In this document: positions 54,401 to 64,000 of the stretch, in pieces
Layout of the letters: every line of letters starts with the position of its first letter
Position numbering within the stretch: the first letter of the stretch is position 1
Source of the DNA: Stenotrophomonas maltophilia
Lineage (GTDB): Bacteria; Pseudomonadota; Gammaproteobacteria; Xanthomonadales; Xanthomonadaceae
Length of the DNA: 64,000 bases
NCBI RefSeq assembly: GCF_003970865.1
Contig: NZ_RXLZ01000017.1
Location: forward strand, 1-64,000
Direction of reading: 5' to 3'
Notes under the pieces: model-generated
Told to the model about the DNA's origin: nothing
What the model saw: the letters and a program-made list of their open reading frames with translations, nothing else
The model's database searches: none
Position numbers and translations under genes: made by a program

Positions 54401-55435
54401 TCAGCCCGCCAGTACCCGCTGCAGGCGCTGCGCCACCCAGCGCTCGGAGAAGCCGTCACCCCGCCAGTTTTCCAGGAAGCCGCAGTGGCCTCCCCAGCAG
54501 GCGGTTTCCAGGTGCGCCTGGCGCGGCAGCTGCCAATCGCTGAAGGTCGCGTACGGGATCACCGGGTCGTCCTGCGCCATCAGGATGTCGGCCGGCACCT
54601 GCAGGGTGGACAGGCGGTCACCGGCAATCGAGTAGCCATCGAAATAGGCCTGCAGCGAGCCGAAGGTGGTGTGCCGTTCGACCAGCCAGGCGGTCAGTGC
54701 ACGGATGTCCAGCTTCAGCACACGGTCGTCGCAGTCGCTCAGCTCGGGGAACAGATCGCGCTTGCGGCGCAGCGAGCCGGCCCATTTGCGGCGGAAGTAC
54801 CAGTCGTACATCGCCGGGCCGTTCTCGATGCTCTCCATCGTCAGCCCCGGGTCCAGCACCGGGCACACCGAGGCCACGCGCAGCAACGGCACGCCGGCAG
54901 CCGGCGCACGCAGGGCCAGGCGCAGCACGAAGTTGCCACCCAGCGAATAGCCAGCGGCCACCAGCGGCAGCTGCGGCCAGCGCTGGGCGATATCACCCGC
55001 GGCATGCACCACTTCATCGATGAGATTGGAGTGGAAGATGCCGGGATTGAGATGATGGGTGTTGCCATGGTCGCGGAAGTTCAGCCGCACCACGTCGAAG
55101 CCCTGCTCGATCATGCGCGCGGCGGCCATGCGCATGTAGCTGGATTCGGCACTGCCTTCCCAGCCATGCAACAGCAGCGCGACGCCCTTTGGCTCGCGGC
55201 CTTCGACATGGCTGTGCCAGCCCTGCAGGCGCACGCCATCGCCACCATCGAGGATCAGCTCTTCGCTGACTGCACCGGTGGCCGCCAGCAGCAGCAGGCC
55301 GCGCTGCAGGCGCATGCGGCTGGAACTGAGCATCGACTGCAGGTGCGGATTGCGCAGCCAGCGCGGCGGCTGATAGTCAGCCGCATGCAGCGTCGCCGTA
55401 CCGGCGTCCAGGACAGGTGGCGGTATCAGGGCCAC
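54401..55435 (-). CDS. YheT-family alpha/beta hydrolase
   Basis: A 344-residue protein. P-P-R-W-L-R-N-P-H-L-Q-S is the YheT opening, the nucleophile elbow is G-Y-S-L-G-G-N, and the charge-relay residues are in Q-D-D-P-V-I-P and G-G-H-C-G-F. Cytosolic esterase of unknown substrate. It lies 56 bases upstream of the TPR gene and 7 bases after the acyltransferase stop. Confidence 0.88.
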   Translation of the reverse strand: MALIPPPVLDAGTATLHAADYQPPRWLRNPHLQSMLSSSRMRLQRGLLLLAATGAVSEELILDGGDGVRLQGWHSHVEGREPKGVALLLHGWEGSAESSYMRMAAARMIEQGFDVVRLNFRDHGNTHHLNPGIFHSNLIDEVVHAAGDIAQRWPQLPLVAAGYSLGGNFVLRLALRAPAAGVPLLRVASVCPVLDPGLTMESIENGPAMYDWYFRRKWAGSLRRKRDLFPELSDCDDRVLKLDIRALTAWLVERHTTFGSLQAYFDGYSIAGDRLSTLQVPADILMAQDDPVIPYATFSDWQLPRQAHLETACWGGHCGFLENWRGDGFSERWVAQRLQRVLAG

Positions 55436-55442
55436 CGCACCC

Positions 55443-56234
55443 TCACTGCGTGCTCATGGCCGCCACGATGCGCGCGCGCGAGGTTTCCGCGATGCGTCGA
55501 CGGCCTTCCAGGTCCTGGGTACCGATCGGCTCCAGGAAATGCACTTCGGTATGCCGCGCCGGCTCACCCAGCAGGCGCAGGAAATTGGCGGCGAAACTCT
55601 CGCCCGGGCCGAACGCGACGATGGTCTGTGCGTCGCCCTTCATCCCGTACACCAGCGCCACCGGCTGCACCGGCACGCCGGTTTCAACCGCGGCCTGGAA
55701 GATGCGGGCATGGAACGGCCCCACTTCATGGCCACCGCGGGTGCGGCCTTCAGGGAACACGCCCACTGCCTTGCCGGCACGCAGGCGATCGGCCATCACC
55801 TGCATCACCCCACCGAGCGATTCGGTGTTGCCACGCTGATGGAAAATGGTCTGGCCGCGCGCGGCGAGCCAACCCACCAACGGCCAGCTGGCGATCTCGC
55901 GCTTGGCAACGAAGCCCATCATGCGCTGGCTGTGCAGGATGCTGATATCGACCCAGCTGACGTGGTTGGCGACGAACAGCACGGCGCCCGGCAGCGGCTG
56001 GCCCACCCGTGACAGGCGGAAGCCGAAGATCCACATCAGGCCACCCTGCCACCAGTTCACCACTTTCGCCCCGAAGGTATCCTCGCCCACGCGCAGCTCG
56101 CCCCACGGCGGAAGCATGCCGATCAGGATCAGCGGCAGGAACACGGTGATGTGGACCAACAGCAGCGGTACGCGGTACAGGTAACGGCACACACGCGCCA
56201 CGCCGCCACGGGGGGCCGGAGTGGGGGAAGTCAT
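55443..56234 (-). CDS. PlsC-type 1-acyl-glycerophosphate acyltransferase
   Basis: A 263-residue membrane protein with one or two N-terminal hydrophobic helices. The acyltransferase blocks are N-H-V-S-W-V-D (block I) and F-P-E-G-R-T-R-G (block II, with R before T rather than the usual T-R). It probably acylates lysophosphatidic acid or ornithine-lipid precursors. It is near genes for lipid and phosphodiester enzymes. Confidence 0.85.
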   Translation of the reverse strand: MTSPTPAPRGGVARVCRYLYRVPLLLVHITVFLPLILIGMLPPWGELRVGEDTFGAKVVNWWQGGLMWIFGFRLSRVGQPLPGAVLFVANHVSWVDISILHSQRMMGFVAKREIASWPLVGWLAARGQTIFHQRGNTESLGGVMQVMADRLRAGKAVGVFPEGRTRGGHEVGPFHARIFQAAVETGVPVQPVALVYGMKGDAQTIVAFGPGESFAANFLRLLGEPARHTEVHFLEPIGTQDLEGRRRIAETSRARIVAAMSTQ

Positions 56235-56354
56235 CCGCGCACGATACCGGAGCGCCGCAGCAGCTGCCAGCCGATTTAGGCCATAACCGCCATTGACCGG
56301 GGCAATCGGCGGGGAACGCTGGGTTCTGCCGCCGTCAACACGCCCGCCGGGGGC

Positions 56355-56789
56355 TCAACCGTGGCCGGCGGCCACCACCGCCAGGGTCAGCCGCGAGATG
56401 CACACCAGCCGGCCCTGCTCGTCCTCGACGCGGATTTCCCACAGCTGGGTGCTGCGGCCCACGTGCAGCGCGCGCGCGGTGCCGGTGACCGTCCCCGAGC
56501 GCACCGCACGCACATGGTTGGCGTTGATTTCCAGGCCCACGCAGATCTGCTTTGCGGTATCCACGCACAGGTTGCCGGCGCTGCTGCCCAGGGTCTCGGC
56601 CAGCACCACCGAGGCGCCGCCGTGCAGGATGCCGTAGGGCTGCCGGGTGCGCTCGTCCACCGGCATGGTGGCCTGCAGCCAGTCTTCGCCCGCGGCGCTG
56701 AAGACGATGCCCAGCGACTCGATCGCCGTGTTGCGGCTGAGCGCATTGAGCTGCTCGATGGAAACGGCTTCGCGGAACACCTGAGTCAT
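56355..56789 (-). CDS. PaaI/MenI-type hotdog thioesterase
   Basis: A 144-residue protein from ATG 56789. I-L-H-G-G-A-S-V-V-L-A-E-T-L-G-S is the active-site helix with the catalytic Glu, followed by E-I-N-A-N-H-V. It resembles the YdiI/MenI branch (DHNA-CoA or general acyl-CoA thioesterases). It starts 11 bases after the phospholipase D-like gene stop. Confidence 0.85.
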   Translation of the reverse strand: MTQVFREAVSIEQLNALSRNTAIESLGIVFSAAGEDWLQATMPVDERTRQPYGILHGGASVVLAETLGSSAGNLCVDTAKQICVGLEINANHVRAVRSGTVTGTARALHVGRSTQLWEIRVEDEQGRLVCISRLTLAVVAAGHG

Positions 56790-56799
56790 GCGGGCACCT

Positions 56800-58851
56800 T
56801 CAGAGAATGGGAACGAGGCCGGCACCGAATGCGGTCAGCATGCGCACCAGCAGCCACTTCGGGCCGACGTTGACTTCGGGGAAGTCGCCGACGGCGACGT
56901 AGCAGCGATGGAAATCCGGGTCCTGCCGTGGCAGCGGCTGCGGGCAGTCCGGGCCGGGCTTGAACTCGTAGTCGGTGGCATAGCGCCACGGCCAGAAGTC
57001 GAGGATCGGCAGCGCTTCGGAGGCTTTGCCGACGCTGTAGTTCAGGCCCGACAGCACCGGCGGCTTGGCCCGCGGCGCCACCGTCCACGAGTTCTGCGGA
57101 TGGGTATCGCGCAGGATGCTCTCGGCCAGCTGCTCGGCAAACACCGGATCGTCGATGATCACCGCGCCTTCGGTGTTGTAGTTCTCGCTGCGCGGATCGA
57201 AGTTGTGGGTGCCGACCACGCCGATGCGGCGATCGACCACCAGCGACTTGGCGTGCAGGCCCATGCGGGCGCCCTTGCGGGTGACCGGCAACGGCTTGTT
57301 GACCGCTTTGCTGCCCAGGAACGACGGACGCGTCTCGGTGCGCAGCAGCCGCGTTTCCACCTCGCTGCCGGCGGCGCGGCGACGTTCGCGCGCGTTCTGG
57401 TAGGCACTGCCGGTACGCGGATGATGCACCGTCGCCTGCTTGCGGGTCGCGGCCAGATCCCCGCCACTGCCACCGCCGGCATTGCTGCCAGCGGCGCTGC
57501 CGCCGATCAGCGGATTGCGCCCACCGTCGTCGTCGCCTCCGGGCGCGGCGATCGGATCAGGCAGCAGGTTGCGGTAGTCGACCGGTGCATCCAGCGGGAA
57601 CGGCTTGTATTCGAAGATGTTGAAGCCCAGTTCGCGCATGTTGCGCCGCTTGTACTTGTACGACAGCGCATACACGATCGGGTTGTCGGTAGCCGCCAGG
57701 CTGTTGCTGGACACCACCACGCGCGGCGGCTGCGGGCGCTTGCGCAGCTCGCGGAACAGCTTCTGCGCCGGCTTGGACAGCACCAGGTACGGCGTCTGCA
57801 GGATCACTTCCTTCTGCGCACCGGCAATGAGTGCATCCAGCTGTGGCTCGGTCACGTGCTGGCCGGCCAGCGGGGCATCGGCCTTCTCGCGGCGGTGCTT
57901 GCGCGGCAGGTCGGCGACGTAGCGCACCGAGGCCACCGGCAGCGCGGTATCCACGAAGGACCGGCTGACGAAGTCCATGTCATTGGCTTCAGCGCTGACC
58001 CGCTGCACCCGCTCCGGGCGGCGGAAAGTGGCCGGTGGCAGCACCGGCACGCCCTCGCGCAGCAGGGTGCGGCCCACGTCATTCAGGCGCTCGGCCGGCA
58101 CGCTGCGCTTGGCGCGCCAGAACGCATCGAAGTTGGCGGCCATCGCCCGCGCTTCCGGACCGGCGATCATGACGTCGCGATCGCGGAAGTTGTACTCGCG
58201 ATCCCAGTCGTAATAGTCGTCCTGGTAGTTGCGGCCGCCGACCACGCCGATCGCATCGTCGATCACCAGCAGCTTGTTGTGCATGCGCTGGTTGAAGCGA
58301 CGGAAGCAGCACAGCACGCTGCCGGCGTAGTCGAAGTAGTTCAGCCGGGCCTTGCCGAAGGTCGGGTTGTAGACCCGCAGCTGGAAGTTCTGGTGGGCGC
58401 CGGACAACGCACCGAGGATCTGCAGGTCGGAAATCGCCGAGAGCTGGTCGATCAGCACCCGCACCTTCACCCCGCGCCGCGATGCGGCCAGCAGTTCGTC
58501 GATGACCAGCCGCGCGCTGTCGTCCTTGTCGAAGATGTAGGTCTGCAGGTCGATGCTGCGGGTGGCACTGCGCAGCAGGTTCAGGCGCGCCACCAGGGCG
58601 CCCTCCCCCTCGTCCAGCAGGGTGGCGTAGTGCCGCGGCTGCTCCGGGGTGGATTCGGTGAACGCCCGGCCCGCCAGCGCCCGCAGCGGCGAGTCCTGTG
58701 CGCAGCGGTCGGCGCGCTGGCAGTCGACCTGGGTCGAGCGCGCCTGCACGGCAATCGCTTCGGCACGGTCGCGCTCGGCATTGGACAGCGATGCACAACC
58801 GCTGCCCAGCAACACGGTTGCCAGCGCCAGTACACGCAGCAGGAGGTTCAC
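56800..58851 (-). CDS. Phospholipase D-family lipoprotein (cardiolipin synthase-like)
   Basis: A 683-residue protein with lipobox G-S-G-C (C19). Two HKD motifs are visible: H-N-K-L-L-V-I-D-D in the first half and H-A-K-S-L-V-V-D in the second, each followed by a G-x-x-N or similar segment (G-G-R-N-Y, G-T-H-N-F). A Gly/Ser-rich insert (about 440-480) separates the halves. The lipid anchor and length differ from ClsA; it resembles the ClsC/YmdC-like periplasmic branch. It probably transfers phosphatidyl groups. The stop of yceI overlaps its start by 4 bases. Confidence 0.85.
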   Translation of the reverse strand: MNLLLRVLALATVLLGSGCASLSNAERDRAEAIAVQARSTQVDCQRADRCAQDSPLRALAGRAFTESTPEQPRHYATLLDEGEGALVARLNLLRSATRSIDLQTYIFDKDDSARLVIDELLAASRRGVKVRVLIDQLSAISDLQILGALSGAHQNFQLRVYNPTFGKARLNYFDYAGSVLCCFRRFNQRMHNKLLVIDDAIGVVGGRNYQDDYYDWDREYNFRDRDVMIAGPEARAMAANFDAFWRAKRSVPAERLNDVGRTLLREGVPVLPPATFRRPERVQRVSAEANDMDFVSRSFVDTALPVASVRYVADLPRKHRREKADAPLAGQHVTEPQLDALIAGAQKEVILQTPYLVLSKPAQKLFRELRKRPQPPRVVVSSNSLAATDNPIVYALSYKYKRRNMRELGFNIFEYKPFPLDAPVDYRNLLPDPIAAPGGDDDGGRNPLIGGSAAGSNAGGGSGGDLAATRKQATVHHPRTGSAYQNARERRRAAGSEVETRLLRTETRPSFLGSKAVNKPLPVTRKGARMGLHAKSLVVDRRIGVVGTHNFDPRSENYNTEGAVIIDDPVFAEQLAESILRDTHPQNSWTVAPRAKPPVLSGLNYSVGKASEALPILDFWPWRYATDYEFKPGPDCPQPLPRQDPDFHRCYVAVGDFPEVNVGPKWLLVRMLTAFGAGLVPIL

Positions 58852-59465
58852 GGTTTCGGCGCCTCGCTCAGGCGCGCTCGCAATACGAAGGTCACTCGGT
58901 CACTCAAGGCAAGCTGCCAGCTGTCCATGCCATACCGGCCTCGCTGCACGGTACCGCGGCTGACGACGTCGCAATCATAGCCGGGTCGGGCGCAATCCGC
59001 CTTCTCGACCTTCAGCGTCTCGGGGTGGCTGATCCCGCGCAGGGTCAGCCGCCCGTTGATGTCGCCCCCGTCTTCCACGGTCTCCGGCCAGTACGGCAGC
59101 GAGTCGAACTCGACCACCGGGTGGCGGCCCGCGTCGAAGAACTCCTCGCCGCGCATCCAGCCGGTGTAGCGCGCCTTGCCGGGAATCTCGACCGAGCGCG
59201 TGAACATCTTCAGGTGCACCTGGTGGCGGCCATCGGAGAGGATCTCGATGCGACCTTCGAAGTGCGGGAACAGGCCCTCGATGCGCTGCCCGAAGCGGGT
59301 GCGCACCTCGAAACCGATCTGCGACCGTTGGGTATCCAGGTGCAGGACCCGGTGCGCTTCGGCAACCACCGGCGGCAGCGGCGTTGGCGGTGGCGCGACA
59401 GCCCAGGCCGCGCCGGAAGCCAGCAGCGCGGGCAGCAGAAAGCGGCTGCGCCGCGCCAGGCTCAT
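58848..59465 (-). CDS. YceI-family periplasmic lipocalin-like protein
   Basis: A 205-residue protein with a signal peptide (about 1-22, A-W-A). The YceI barrel shows S-Q-I-G-F-E-V-R-T-R-F-G, G-W-M-R-G-E-E-F-F-D and P-V-V-E-F-D-S. These proteins bind isoprenoid-type lipids. It overlaps the phospholipase D-like gene by 4 bases, so the two are translationally coupled, which hints at a shared envelope-lipid role. Confidence 0.85.
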   Translation of the reverse strand: MSLARRSRFLLPALLASGAAWAVAPPPTPLPPVVAEAHRVLHLDTQRSQIGFEVRTRFGQRIEGLFPHFEGRIEILSDGRHQVHLKMFTRSVEIPGKARYTGWMRGEEFFDAGRHPVVEFDSLPYWPETVEDGGDINGRLTLRGISHPETLKVEKADCARPGYDCDVVSRGTVQRGRYGMDSWQLALSDRVTFVLRARLSEAPKP

Positions 59466-59469
59466 TGGA

Positions 59470-59946
59470 TCACGGCCACCAGAACGCGTTCAGGCTGGCC
59501 ACGCCCGGCTCGATCGAGGCCTCGCGCGGGAAGCCGAGCACGGCAATGCCGGCCGGCGGCATGCCGCGATAATCGCTGCTGGTGCCTTCCGTCATCAACG
59601 CCACCAGGCGCTCCAGGCCGGGGTTGTGGCCGACGATCAGCACCCGGTCGAGGTCACGGCGGTCGTCCACCAGCGCGGCGAGGGTGCCGGGGGTGGCCTC
59701 GTAGATGCGGTCTTCCAGGCGCTTCTCGACGTAGCCGATGGTGCCGAGCACGGCTTCCAGGGTCTCCCGGGTGCGCCGCGCCGGTGAGCACAGCACGCAG
59801 TCCGGCAGCAGGTTGTTCTCCTTCAGCCACTTTCCGGCGGCTTCGGCTTCGGCGAGCCCCACCGGCGACAACGGCCGGTCGAGGTCGGCCTGGCCGGGGG
59901 TAGCCGGTTCGGCATGGGCATGGCGCAGCAGGATCAATTCACGCAT
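59470..59946 (-). CDS. sixA: SixA-type phosphohistidine phosphatase
   Basis: A 158-residue protein opening with the phosphoglycerate-mutase-like motif L-L-R-H-A-H-A-E and carrying the second His in V-G-H-N-P-G-L. SixA removes phosphate from histidine-phosphotransfer domains such as the nitrogen PTS. It lies 4 bases before yceI. Confidence 0.88.
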   Translation of the reverse strand: MRELILLRHAHAEPATPGQADLDRPLSPVGLAEAEAAGKWLKENNLLPDCVLCSPARRTRETLEAVLGTIGYVEKRLEDRIYEATPGTLAALVDDRRDLDRVLIVGHNPGLERLVALMTEGTSSDYRGMPPAGIAVLGFPREASIEPGVASLNAFWWP

Positions 59947-59995
59947 CGCGGGTTTCCATGAAGAAGAGGATGCAGCAGAAAGAGTGAGGCAGGCA

Positions 59996-62233
<2,238 letters not shown>

Positions 62234-62308
62234 GGTTTCCCGCGAACGGCGCAGCCCCTCGTGGCGGCTGGTTGGCTGTGAACATCAAAAGCCGCGCTTG
62301 GCCGGGCG

Positions 62309-62572
62309 GGATGGATTCGCGGGGGACGTCGTGAACCCCCAGACCGGCCCAGCCGCTGGCGGCTGGGCGTTCGGGCGCTTGCGAAGCACTGCTTCGCAAG
62401 CAAAGCGCCCTCACCCATGGGGGCTTGGCCGCGGCTTGCACGTGTGCGCTGTCCTGCGCACACGGCAAGACCGGGGTTGGGCGTCCTGCCCAACCCGTCG
62501 GGCGCATGCGCCCGACCCATGCCGCGGACACCCCCGCGAACCCACCCCGCTCGGCCTCTGACAATTTCCGAG
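62309..62572 (+). repeat. Palindrome-rich element, copy 1
   Basis: About 265 bp holding stems CAGCCGC/GCGGCTG, GCGAAGCA/TGCTTCGC, GTGTGCGC/GCGCACAC, GTTGGGC/GCCCAAC and GGGCGCATGCGCCC. A second copy lies inverted at 62757-63030, with roughly 85 per cent of positions alike by eye. No coding frame is convincing within 62234-63113. Confidence 0.75.
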
Positions 62573-62696
62573 TGCGTCCGCCACGGAAAAGAAAAAAGAA
62601 AAGCAGAAGCGCTTGGCTGGCTGCTTTTTGTCGAGCCGAGCCCACGCTCGGCTGCCTTTCGATCAGATATCGAATACTCGATTCCGATGCAGATTC

Positions 62697-62747
62697 ATCC
62701 ACGCATGGCGTGGATCTACCGTGTCGACCAAGGTCGACACCTACCAA
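62697..62747. repeat. SMAG-type palindromes between the inverted elements
   Basis: CATCCACGC-ATGGCGTGGATCTAC, then GTGTCGACC/GGTCGACAC and CTACC. Confidence 0.78.
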
Positions 62748-62756
62748 CAGCAGCGT

Positions 62757-63030
62757 CGAACCGTCAGAGGTGGGGCGGTGTGGGTTGGCAGGACCGTTGG
62801 CGCCATGGGCCCGAGGCATGCCTCGGGCGGGTTGGGCAGGACGCCCAACCCCGGCCCTGCCGTGTGCGCAGGACAGCGCACACGAGCAAGGCGCCATCGA
62901 GCCCCCAGGGGTGAGGGCGCTTTGCTTGCGAAGCAGTGCTTCGTAAGCGCCCGAACGCCCAGCCGCCAGCGGCTGGGCCGGCCTGGGGGTTTACGGCGTG
63001 TCCTGCCAACCCACACCGCACCGCCATCCC
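62757..63030 (-). repeat. Palindrome-rich element, copy 2, inverted, with terminal repeats
   Basis: Its ends are inverted repeats of about 19 bp (CGGTGTGGGTTGGCAGGAC near 62772 and its complement near 62999-63021), as in a miniature inverted-repeat element. Internal stems match copy 1. Confidence 0.75.
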
Positions 63031-63041
63031 GCGGATTGCCC

Positions 63042-63073
<32 letters not shown>

Positions 63074-63113
63074 CTCTGCGGGTGCCGGGTGCAACCCGGC
63101 CGAACCCCCTCCC

Positions 63114-63749
63114 TCAGGGCCAGGCAGGCGGCGCGGCAACCCACGCCTGCTGCACCTCGGCCAGCGACGCGCGCTCATCCTCACGCCACTGCGGCAGCAG
63201 CTGCCCATAGTTGGCCGTGGTATTCCACTGCGTCGGCTCGGTGCGTACCGCAGCCGCATACCACTGCACCGCCTCCTGCTTCTGCCCCATCCGCCACAAT
63301 GCCAGCGCATAGGTCGGTGGCACCCAGGTGGGCCTCGTACGGGCGTTGCTGGCCGATACCAGCCACTGCTCCAGCGCCGCCTCTGCCTTGCCCTGCCGGA
63401 GCAGGTCCCAGCCGTAGTTCCAGCGCACGCTGCGGCCGCTGCTGCTCTGCGCCGGGGCTTCTTTCAGGGCTTCGCCGTACAACTGTTCGGCCAGTTCACC
63501 GCGACCCTGCGCCCCGGCCACCGATGCCAGCTGTACCGTCGCCTCGACCGCGCGGCGGCCGCGTTCACGCAGCTTGACCAGCTGGGCCACCAGGTCATCG
63601 CCCTCGCCCTGCACCGCCACCATCGGCGTGGCCGCCGGGTCGTTGTCGAAGTAGAACTCCTGTGGTGCCGGCACGGCCGGCGCGGCCCACGCAGTAGCCA
63701 CTCCCGAGGCCAGCAGCACGCTGGCCAGGATCTTTCCTGGAACTGACAT
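63114..63749 (-). CDS. Exported TPR-like protein
   Basis: A 211-residue protein from ATG 63749, behind GAGAAGG. A signal peptide (about 1-22, A-W-A-A) is followed by helical repeats (L-A-E-Q-L-Y-G-E-A-L-K-E-A-P, Y-A-L-A-L-W-R-M-G-Q-K-Q-E-A-V-Q-W-Y). It is probably periplasmic; the partner is unknown. Upstream frames extend the ORF, but the signal peptide fixes the start. Confidence 0.75.
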   Translation of the reverse strand: MSVPGKILASVLLASGVATAWAAPAVPAPQEFYFDNDPAATPMVAVQGEGDDLVAQLVKLRERGRRAVEATVQLASVAGAQGRGELAEQLYGEALKEAPAQSSSGRSVRWNYGWDLLRQGKAEAALEQWLVSASNARTRPTWVPPTYALALWRMGQKQEAVQWYAAAVRTEPTQWNTTANYGQLLPQWREDERASLAEVQQAWVAAPPAWP

Positions 63750-63918
63750 CCCTTCTCCCCAGGCCGCAACTGCAGCCTCCCTCTCTCTCCCCGATCCTAA
63801 CCCCAGCACCGCCACGGGCGCGAGTGCCGGGGCCTGCGCGGCCCCGCTGCTACAATTCGCGCCTTTCCCGCTGCGTGCCTGCACGCGGCCGGTGCCAGCC
63901 GATCCTACCGGGCCAGCC

Positions 63919-64000
63919 ATGACCAGTACCGCGCAACTCACTTCGCCCTCTTCCGCCGACCTGCTCGACCGTGATTACACGCTCGACCACAAGTACACCC
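63919..64000 (+). CDS. Start of a probable indolepyruvate ferredoxin oxidoreductase gene (cut by window end)
   Basis: Only the first 27 codons are inside the window. L-L-D-R-D-Y-T-L-D-H-K-Y-T resembles the opening of xanthomonad indolepyruvate ferredoxin oxidoreductase-family proteins. A TACAAT box at 63851-63856 may be its -10 element. The call rests on this short match. Confidence 0.5.
   Translation, partial: MTSTAQLTSPSSADLLDRDYTLDHKYT

Overview
The window is a GC-rich chromosomal segment of a gammaproteobacterium of the Xanthomonadaceae, most likely Stenotrophomonas of the S. maltophilia complex. The grounds are the many short palindromes headed by GTAG (the SMAG/REP type known from S. 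maltophilia), an effector with a Xanthomonadales type IV secretion signal domain (XVIPCD), an Ax21-family outer-membrane protein, and xanthomonad-style gene order around secB/gpsA and the hem genes. No rRNA, tRNA, CRISPR array, transposase or phage gene was seen.

Layout. 0-8 kb: a three-domain peptidoglycan-attacking effector, a glycine-zipper envelope protein, a phosphotransferase-like kinase, then a TPP riboswitch driving a TonB-dependent receptor and a PnuC-type permease, which together form a thiamin uptake operon. 8-17 kb: a TonB-C-like protein, DyP peroxidase, a VOC protein, an AraC regulator, Ax21, a metalloprotease-like protein, a small Lpp-like lipoprotein, an L,D-transpeptidase that seems to start at ATT, a HipBA module behind four evenly spaced operators, and an Ivy-like lipoprotein. 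17-27 kb: housekeeping genes (gpsA-secB-rhodanese, hemD-hemX-hemY, a FadI-type thiolase). 26-34 kb: two tandem SodC lipoproteins, ntrC-ntrB, mltA, an alpha/beta hydrolase. 33.5-36 kb: a LytS/LytTR two-component pair.

36-46 kb is the accessory region. An intact lipoprotein amidase gene (AmpD type) lies at the downstream end of about 9 kb of same-strand, locally AT-rich DNA. This DNA holds remnants of a CdiA/filamentous-hemagglutinin gene, tails of polymorphic toxins, and a series of probable immunity genes (Imm11, DUF596-like, two membrane proteins, several unknowns). Almost every immunity gene overlaps the last codons of a toxin fragment. Two partial copies of the amidase gene are spliced upstream of toxin fragments, one of them in frame. 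I read this as a reservoir of displaced toxin/immunity cassettes that has recombined with the neighbouring amidase gene.

46-51 kb: a nitrogen cluster. glnA carries a textbook sigma-54 promoter with two NtrC sites and is followed by glnK-amtB; its regulators ntrB-ntrC lie at 27.7-30.2 kb. 50-64 kb: uppP, a META/DUF4377 protein that lacks its expected N terminus, a long minus-strand series (PEBP, TPR-sulfotransferase, YheT, PlsC-like, thioesterase, phospholipase D-like, YceI, SixA, ParA-like), a Ycf46-like AAA protein, two inverted copies of a palindrome-rich element of about 265 bp, a TPR protein, and the start of a probable indolepyruvate ferredoxin oxidoreductase gene.
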